A DNA stretch of 36,680 nucleotides from positions 1 to 36,680 of the forward strand of contig JAJRWE010000174.1 in NCBI GenBank assembly GCA_024276955.1, written 5' to 3'. Shown in pieces: positions 32,300 through 36,680 of this stretch. The notes beneath the pieces are model-generated. The model did no database searches. It was not told the DNA's origin and saw only the letters and a list, made by a program, of their open reading frames with translations. The position numbers were made by a program, and so were the translations under genes. The DNA is from Gammaproteobacteria bacterium (GTDB taxonomy: Bacteria > Pseudomonadota > Gammaproteobacteria > SZUA-152). Within the stretch, counting starts at the first letter, position 1; each line of letters begins with the position of its first letter.

Positions 32300-33670
32300 C
32301 TAGAACCCGACCGTGAGATCAAGTGCCAGTGTGTTGCTATCCAGATCCGCGCCGCCAAAGTTGGCATACTTGAAGCCCAGACGTTGGTTGGGGGCCAGCA
32401 AATAGTTGGCACCCAGCTGGGTCAGGTTGCCCTTGAGGTCATCCGAACCCATCACCCCCCCGGAGCCATTCAGCATATCGACCCAGTACGTAGCGCTCGT
32501 GTAAGCCACGTTGAACGACAGGCGCGAAATCACTTCCATCTCGCAAAGGATGCCGTAAGACGCGTTGCTACCACCCTCGGAGAAGTTGTACCAGTTCAGC
32601 TTGCCGGCACTGGACTTCGGTGCCGTTGCGTAGGTTATGTAAATGCCGGTCGCCCTACCCGCAATGTCACCCTGGGCCTGGAAATCGAAGGTGTTGGCCT
32701 TTGCGTCGTATTCCACGGAACTGCCTGTAGCCCCATAACCAAAGCTGCCGGCATAAATCTGGGTACCTATACCCAGGTCCCAACCGGCAAACGAGGGAGT
32801 CCATGCCGCACGCAGATAGTGACCAAAACTGGGATCAGCGACCACATCCATGGCCTGCGCACCAAAATAGGCACTGTAGTAAACAAACCACTCGCTGCCC
32901 TGGGCGCTGGCACCCAGACCCGTCGCCTGACCGGCCATGTTCATGCGCATGGGCATCGTGGAGCCTGCCATAGAATCCATGAAGGCAGTCATGAGCGTCG
33001 TGCCGTGTTCCATGTGCAGGCCAATAGCGCCCATAGCGTTAGCGCCGGTGATTGCCACATTCATGCCCAGGGCACCGGTACTCAGCAGCTCATAACCATA
33101 GGCGGGACCCGCCATGGAGGAACTGAAGGCATTGAGACCGGTATTGATGCCGTTCATATCCTTCACATAGTTCCACTTCAGGCTACCCAACTGGGCGATG
33201 GACGGCCCTGCTTCAGGGTGTACCTCACCTTCCACACCACCAACCTCTGCCGCCGCACCTTCAAAAGGCATCTCCACAAGGAAACCCGAGTTCGTGCCGA
33301 TGCGGCCGCCAAAGTAGAGAGACAGGGAAGCCGGGAAGCCTATCGCCTTCTCCGAGGTGCCCACCTTGTTGTCCTTCATATTCTGAATGCCCAAAGTCCC
33401 CACCAATGCCGCATTCAACACACCGGGCAGATCCAGGCCTTCACCCTGCACGGTCTCCTCGCTGCCACCCATGGTGTAGCCCTGGGCCTTGAACAAACGA
33501 CCAAAGCTGTTGAGCGTCGGGAAGTGCTGGGTGTGACAGGCCGTACAGGTCTGGGATGTCTGGCGCGCAAAGGCCGGAATAGCCTCTGCCCTGTCCATAT
33601 CTATGACGACACCTGCCAGTACCATCAGTACCGGAATGGCACCACGAATAACCCCTTTAAAAATATACAT
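32300..33670 (-). CDS. Cyc2-like fused outer-membrane monoheme cytochrome-porin
   Basis: The 456-residue protein has a signal peptide (residues 1-30, ending RAEA). Directly after it comes a heme motif in the context IPAFARQTSQTCTACHTQHF (Cys42, Cys45, His46), followed by PTLNSFGRLFKAQGYTMGG. The remaining 380 residues are alternating, Gly/aromatic-rich strands typical of a beta-barrel, ending in Phe (LALDLTVGF) as outer-membrane proteins do. This order and length match Cyc2, the iron-oxidising cytochrome of Acidithiobacillus and neutrophilic iron oxidisers, and related fused cytochrome-porins of unknown donor. Start at 33670 is chosen for the signal peptide and its GGAGG; a longer frame to 33748 lacks both. 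The assignment is to the architecture; extracellular Fe(II) oxidation is inferred. Confidence 0.78.
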   Translation of the reverse strand: MYIFKGVIRGAIPVLMVLAGVVIDMDRAEAIPAFARQTSQTCTACHTQHFPTLNSFGRLFKAQGYTMGGSEETVQGEGLDLPGVLNAALVGTLGIQNMKDNKVGTSEKAIGFPASLSLYFGGRIGTNSGFLVEMPFEGAAAEVGGVEGEVHPEAGPSIAQLGSLKWNYVKDMNGINTGLNAFSSSMAGPAYGYELLSTGALGMNVAITGANAMGAIGLHMEHGTTLMTAFMDSMAGSTMPMRMNMAGQATGLGASAQGSEWFVYYSAYFGAQAMDVVADPSFGHYLRAAWTPSFAGWDLGIGTQIYAGSFGYGATGSSVEYDAKANTFDFQAQGDIAGRATGIYITYATAPKSSAGKLNWYNFSEGGSNASYGILCEMEVISRLSFNVAYTSATYWVDMLNGSGGVMGSDDLKGNLTQLGANYLLAPNQRLGFKYANFGGADLDSNTLALDLTVGF

Positions 33671-33686
33671 ATCATTTAACTCCTCC

Positions 33687-33703
33687 ACATCCATTTCGGA
33701 TGT
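33687..33703 (-). promoter_or_regulatory. Hairpin abutting the ribosome-binding site of the Cyc2-like gene
   Basis: ACATCC and GGATGT form a six-base-pair stem with a five-base loop, ending directly at the GGAGGA ribosome-binding site (33681-33686) on the minus strand. The position could affect ribosome access. No known riboswitch or RNA-thermometer consensus was recognised. Confidence 0.3.
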
Positions 33704-33805
33704 TTTTCTCCGAAAGCGCTTGAAAAACACGCGTCCCCTAAACAGCATGTCGGCACTCGACGGATATTTATTAATATTTTTACTATTACTTACGCTATAG
33801 CCATG

Positions 33806-34168
33806 CTAATAAAACATGGCTATTTTTCTGTATGACAAAATGGGAGGACGAAATGGGGGCGAGAGAGGGAGCCGATAAAAGCGGGAATCGGGATCAGGAA
33901 AAAGAGGGTCAAACATCACGAAAGGAAAAGCGGCTTGAACTACAGCGACAATAATAATGAGGGGATCGCAGGCGCAGCTGGCACACCGACACTGTTTTTT
34001 TTGTTCGATCTGGCGGTCTTCCATGTCCATGCCGCTCACGTCATGAGCCATGCTGACGTGAGACAGGGCCTCCATCGACATGGCCATAGCCCAGACGCCC
34101 ACTGCCGAAAACAGGGAAAACTGCAGCACGAGAAAGCAGGTTACGATAACTCTTGGTGAACCCCTCAT
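33806..34168 (-). CDS. Small secreted Met/Cys-rich protein upstream of the Cyc2-like gene
   Basis: The 120-residue protein has a signal peptide (about residues 1-28, VTCFLVLQFSLFSAVGVWA), a Met-rich segment (MAMSMEALSHVSMAH, SGMDMED) and a Cys cluster (CRCASCAC, about 61-68). A hydrophobic stretch (LIIIVAVVQAAFPFVMFDPL) follows, and the C-terminus contains PFRPPILSY. Copper or silver binding is plausible; no family was recognised. The ATG at 34168 sits seven bases after a good -10 box with no proper ribosome-binding site, so a leaderless transcript is possible. A TTG at 34189 is an alternative start. It is 135 bases upstream of the Cyc2-like start. Confidence 0.55.
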   Translation of the reverse strand: MRGSPRVIVTCFLVLQFSLFSAVGVWAMAMSMEALSHVSMAHDVSGMDMEDRQIEQKKQCRCASCACDPLIIIVAVVQAAFPFVMFDPLFPDPDSRFYRLPLSPPFRPPILSYRKIAMFY

Positions 34169-34175
34169 ACCCTCA

Positions 34176-34215
34176 TATATAGAGCGCAACCAGCAATAGT
34201 CAAGTAAATTACTTG
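34176..34215 (-). promoter_or_regulatory. Promoter with a perfect 15-bp palindromic operator
   Basis: TTGACT (34198-34203) and TATATA (34176-34181) are 16 bases apart on the minus strand. A perfect palindrome, CAAGTAAATTACTTG (34201-34215), overlaps the -35 box. A protein bound there would block RNA polymerase, so repression is expected. The motif does not match the operators of CueR, Fur or CopY that I know. Confidence 0.5.
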
Positions 34216-34265
34216 GTTTATATGAAGATCGAAAAAGTTATATGCCCAGAGATAAAAAAACAAAT

Positions 34266-34309
34266 AAAAAAAGCCCGGGGTTGAACTCAGGTTTCGCCCC
34301 AGGCTTTTT
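34266..34309 (-). terminator. Bidirectional intrinsic terminator after cysH
   Basis: AAGCCCGGGG (34271-34280) and CCCCAGGCTT (34297-34306) form a ten-base stem with one mismatch, flanked by an A-run on one side and a T-run on the other. It can therefore end transcription in both directions. It lies 20 bases after the cysH stop and separates the sulfur genes from the small secreted protein's promoter. Confidence 0.85.
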
Positions 34310-34329
34310 ATCACACGGCCATTAGATAA

Positions 34330-35016
34330 TTATCCGGCAGTCTTCACGTGCAAACCACACTCCTTGGTTTCCGGGTTTTCCCACCACCAGCGTCCGGCGC
34401 GAATATCCTCGCCCTCGGCGACTGCCCGGGTGCAAGGGGCACAGCCAATACTGGGATAGCCCTTCTCATGAAGCTCATTGAAAGGGACGTCATAACGGCG
34501 GATGTAGGCCCACACTTCCTGCTCCGTCCAGTCCAGCAGGGGATTGAACTTGGGGATGCCGTGCGCCTCATCCCACTCCTTGTGCTGCGTATCCGTACGC
34601 GTCACAGATTGCTCCTTGCGCAGCCCCGTGATCCAGGCGGCACGCTCGTCCAATGCCCGTTTTAGTGGCTCCAACTTGCGTATACGGCAACATTCCTTGC
34701 GTCGTTCAACACTATCGTAGAAGGCATTGGGGCCATACGCCTGAATAAATTCGGCAAGCACGCCACAATCGGGCGAATAGACACCCACCACGCCATCATA
34801 TTTTTGATGTGTCTTCTGCATCAGGACATAGGTCTCCGCTGGCAGGCGCCCAGTGTCCAAAGTAAAGATATTAATGCCCGGGGTATGCCTGACAATGGCA
34901 TCTGTCAACACCATGTCTTCAATACTGAAACTGGAGGCCAGCGCAGCCGGTGTATAATCACGCTCGATATCTTTCAACAAGTCGACCAGTGATTCGATTT
35001 TATTTTCCGATAACAT
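34330..35016 (-). CDS. cysH: Assimilatory adenylyl-sulfate (APS) reductase, 4Fe-4S type
   Basis: The 228-residue enzyme reduces activated sulfate to sulfite. It shows the PP-loop-derived SSFSIEDMVLTD, the LDTGRLPAETY segment, and the paired cysteines ECCRIRK and IGCAPCTRAV, which bind a [4Fe-4S] cluster. The cluster marks an APS-using rather than PAPS-using enzyme. The C-terminal catalytic Cys is in KECGLH. The ATG at 35016 has GGAGAG upstream; a longer frame to 35169 runs into the sulfite reductase gene and has no family match. It follows the reductase by 64 bases and is ended by a terminator. Together they form a sulfate-assimilation unit. Confidence 0.95.
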   Translation of the reverse strand: MLSENKIESLVDLLKDIERDYTPAALASSFSIEDMVLTDAIVRHTPGINIFTLDTGRLPAETYVLMQKTHQKYDGVVGVYSPDCGVLAEFIQAYGPNAFYDSVERRKECCRIRKLEPLKRALDERAAWITGLRKEQSVTRTDTQHKEWDEAHGIPKFNPLLDWTEQEVWAYIRRYDVPFNELHEKGYPSIGCAPCTRAVAEGEDIRAGRWWWENPETKECGLHVKTAG

Positions 35017-35053
35017 GCAAACTCTCCTGTCAGTAAATGAGGTGCTTATTTCC

Positions 35054-35075
35054 ACCTGAATCCGTGACTTCAGGT
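35054..35075 (-). other. Hairpin between sulfite reductase and cysH
   Basis: ACCTGAA (35054-35060) and TTCAGGT (35069-35075) pair around an eight-base loop. It lies in the 64-base gap, with the cysH ribosome-binding site about 25 bases further on. There is no T-run, so it is not a terminator; an mRNA-stability or processing element is possible. Confidence 0.3.
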
Positions 35076-35080
35076 TCCAG

Positions 35081-36680
35081 CTAGACAGCCTTGGCCAGCT
35101 GGTCAATATCTGGCAGGAACGCCTGAAGATCCAACTGTGAATCGGCATCTCTGCAAGCATCAGCGGCAAGGACTATCCAGACATCCTGCATTTCTGACAG
35201 GCGCTGGAATGTCGTTTCGTCAAAGCTATCCTGCAAGCCCGCCAGATCATGAATAAAACCCTTCAGCGACTCGGATAAATAGGCCTTGTCGGGATAGGCC
35301 TGCAGCAGACCCACGGCAATAGCATCCAGCGCCTCCGGCTGTGACTGGTCACCGACTGCATCCAGTAGTGAATGCCCGATCAGGCGGGCAATGGCCTCGA
35401 CACAGTCCAGCGCCTGCTCGTTTTTCTTCGCCAGCAGGAAGACACGGCGATACTCACGCTCATGTGCGGCCTCGGAAAAATTGGCCGACACGGTTTCCTG
35501 CACCGCACCCATGCATTCACCACCACCGAGAGCCAATACCCGGAAGTCCTGCGTTTCACCGAAGTCTTTCAACAGAGTGGGAATATCGGCTTCCCTGATT
35601 TCCTGCAGGTCCCCCAGCAAATCCTGGAAGTAATCGGCTCCCTGACGCTGTGTCCAGCTCAGGAACGATTCATCCTCCTGGCGCATTTCCTGAAATGCCT
35701 GTTTGACGCGTCGTACAGCCTGTGGCGCCCGCGATGCAGGCACTTCCGGTCCACGCACGGCAATGGCACCTCCGGCCCGGCCATCACCACCAAAATGCAT
35801 CCGGTAATGGGGGATTAACTTGCCATGCTTGCGCCGGCCTTCACCATGCAGGCCGATATCTCCCACATAGGGTTGCGCACAGCCGTTGTGGCAGCCGCTG
35901 ACGCGAATGCGAAGATCGTCCACGCCGCCGCTCAGTTCGTCACACACCAAGCGTGAAGCGGTGATTCCCAGGCGGCAGGTCCAGGTTCCCGGACAGGCCA
36001 CGACATCATCACCAACGCAGGGGGAATCCAGGCCCAACGCCGCCAGTTCGTTACGCACGGCCTCCAGCTCTGCAGCCGGGATATTCAGCAACATCAGGTT
36101 CTGATCCTGGGTCACACGCACATCGTGCAGGTCGCGCTGCAACAAGAGTGCGGCAATGCCCCGCAACTGGGCCACCGACAGATCACCCAGCGGCAGACTG
36201 ACGGGGAACACGTACTTGTTTGCCTGCTTCTGCTCCAGCACTTCCCGCGGTGCACCCGCCGTTCCCACCGAGGCGTCGCGGGCATTCACCCACTGAGCCG
36301 GTGGTAGTGACTCACCGGCATAGGCCTCGCGTGTGCGCTGCAGCTCAGTCTGATAACGCTGCACGAATTCCTCCTCGCCCAGCTTATCCAAGAGGAATTT
36401 GAGCCTCGCCCGAGCCCGGCGTTTGCGGTCGGAATAACGGTGATGCAACGCCAACACGGCCTCGATCACCGGCAACAATTCCTGCTCCTGAATAAACTCT
36501 TCCAGCACGATAGCTGGACGCGGCTTGTGTCCCAGGCCGCCCGCCGCCAGCACCTTGTAACCGAATTCGCCATCACGCCGGGTCGCGACCACGGCCAGGT
36601 CATGAAACAAGCCTTGGGCACAATCGGACTCACAGCCGGAGAAACTCATCTTGAACTTGCGCGGTAGATGCTGGGTCAAC
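35081..36680 (-). CDS. Nitrite/sulfite reductase (siroheme, 4Fe-4S) with C-terminal extension; 5' end outside window
   Basis: The frame is open to the right window edge, so only the last 533 codons are seen. N-terminal half-repeat residues include MSFSGCESDCAQGLFHDLAV. A second half-repeat begins near VFPVSLPLGDLSVAQLRG and holds the cofactor ligands: CPGTWTCRLGITAS and, about 35 residues on, SGCHNGCAQPYVGDIGL. These four Cys hold the coupled siroheme-[4Fe-4S] centre. With cysH next to it, sulfite reduction to sulfide is the likely reaction. About 190 residues after the reductase core (from IPTLLKDFGETQDF onward) form an extra helical region seen in CysI-like proteins of some sulfur bacteria; its role is unknown. 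Confidence 0.9.
   Translation of the reverse strand, partial: LTQHLPRKFKMSFSGCESDCAQGLFHDLAVVATRRDGEFGYKVLAAGGLGHKPRPAIVLEEFIQEQELLPVIEAVLALHHRYSDRKRRARARLKFLLDKLGEEEFVQRYQTELQRTREAYAGESLPPAQWVNARDASVGTAGAPREVLEQKQANKYVFPVSLPLGDLSVAQLRGIAALLLQRDLHDVRVTQDQNLMLLNIPAAELEAVRNELAALGLDSPCVGDDVVACPGTWTCRLGITASRLVCDELSGGVDDLRIRVSGCHNGCAQPYVGDIGLHGEGRRKHGKLIPHYRMHFGGDGRAGGAIAVRGPEVPASRAPQAVRRVKQAFQEMRQEDESFLSWTQRQGADYFQDLLGDLQEIREADIPTLLKDFGETQDFRVLALGGGECMGAVQETVSANFSEAAHEREYRRVFLLAKKNEQALDCVEAIARLIGHSLLDAVGDQSQPEALDAIAVGLLQAYPDKAYLSESLKGFIHDLAGLQDSFDETTFQRLSEMQDVWIVLAADACRDADSQLDLQAFLPDIDQLAKAV

Noticed and set aside
32384-33679. 431-codon open frame on the plus strand opposite the Cyc2-like gene
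   Set aside because: It is the antisense shadow of a GC-rich coding region. It has no ribosome-binding site or family motif, and the minus-strand gene has signal peptide, heme motif and barrel pattern.

Overview
All recognisable genes lie on the minus strand, so transcription runs from high to low coordinates. Gene content suggests a gammaproteobacterial chemolithotroph of the sulfur- or iron-oxidising type. The pointers are a 4Fe-4S assimilatory APS reductase next to a siroheme sulfite reductase, a Cyc2-like outer-membrane cytochrome, and a glutamate dehydrogenase / pyruvate:ferredoxin oxidoreductase operon. Assignment below class is not possible from the sequence alone. No rRNA, tRNA, CRISPR array, transposase or phage gene was seen.

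Layout in transcription order (right to left). 36.7-34.3 kb: sulfite reductase (cut by the window edge) and cysH, closed by an intrinsic terminator. 34.2-32.2 kb: a small secreted Met/Cys-rich protein with a palindromic operator, then a Cyc2-like fused cytochrome-porin with a terminator. 32.2-20.9 kb: a metal block. It holds a second small Cys-rich secreted protein, a CusC-CusB-CusA Cu(I)/Ag(I) efflux system, a His/Met-rich periplasmic protein, a DUF2231 protein with a His-rich tail, a MerR regulator, and a CopA-type ATPase with doubled YHS and HMBD domains. 20.9-17.1 kb: cyclopropane synthase, a small ORF, HD-GYP phosphodiesterase, a YHS membrane protein, a DUF5676 protein, and two deletion remnants, one of them a glucan phosphorylase. 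16.9-7.2 kb: a tightly packed central-carbon and redox operon. Its order is glutamate dehydrogenase, RquA-like methyltransferase, membrane cytochrome c, porG-porA-porB, a GltD-ferredoxin fusion, malate dehydrogenase, a 264-bp inverted-repeat element, citrate synthase and DUF2933. 7-2.4 kb: a decaying stretch with an FAD oxidoreductase split by an in-frame TGA, the 5' stump of a second CzcC/CusC gene directly upstream of a P-II-like gene, an AlbA_2 protein, a methyltransferase, a small YHS protein, and a patatin split by an in-frame TAA. 2.4-0 kb: a lipoprotein cytochrome c, a glutamate-synthase-like flavoprotein and a partial lycopene-cyclase-domain-like membrane protein.

Two themes connect the genes. 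First, copper/silver handling: CopA and cfa share an unusual promoter with a 20-bp spacer of MerR type, which would tie membrane-lipid cyclopropanation to metal stress. Second, low-potential carbon metabolism: pyruvate:ferredoxin oxidoreductase, malate dehydrogenase, citrate synthase and a possible rhodoquinone methyltransferase in one operon. The left end carries scars of deletions and nonsense changes, including the apparent loss of a second RND efflux operon that left its P-II gene behind.
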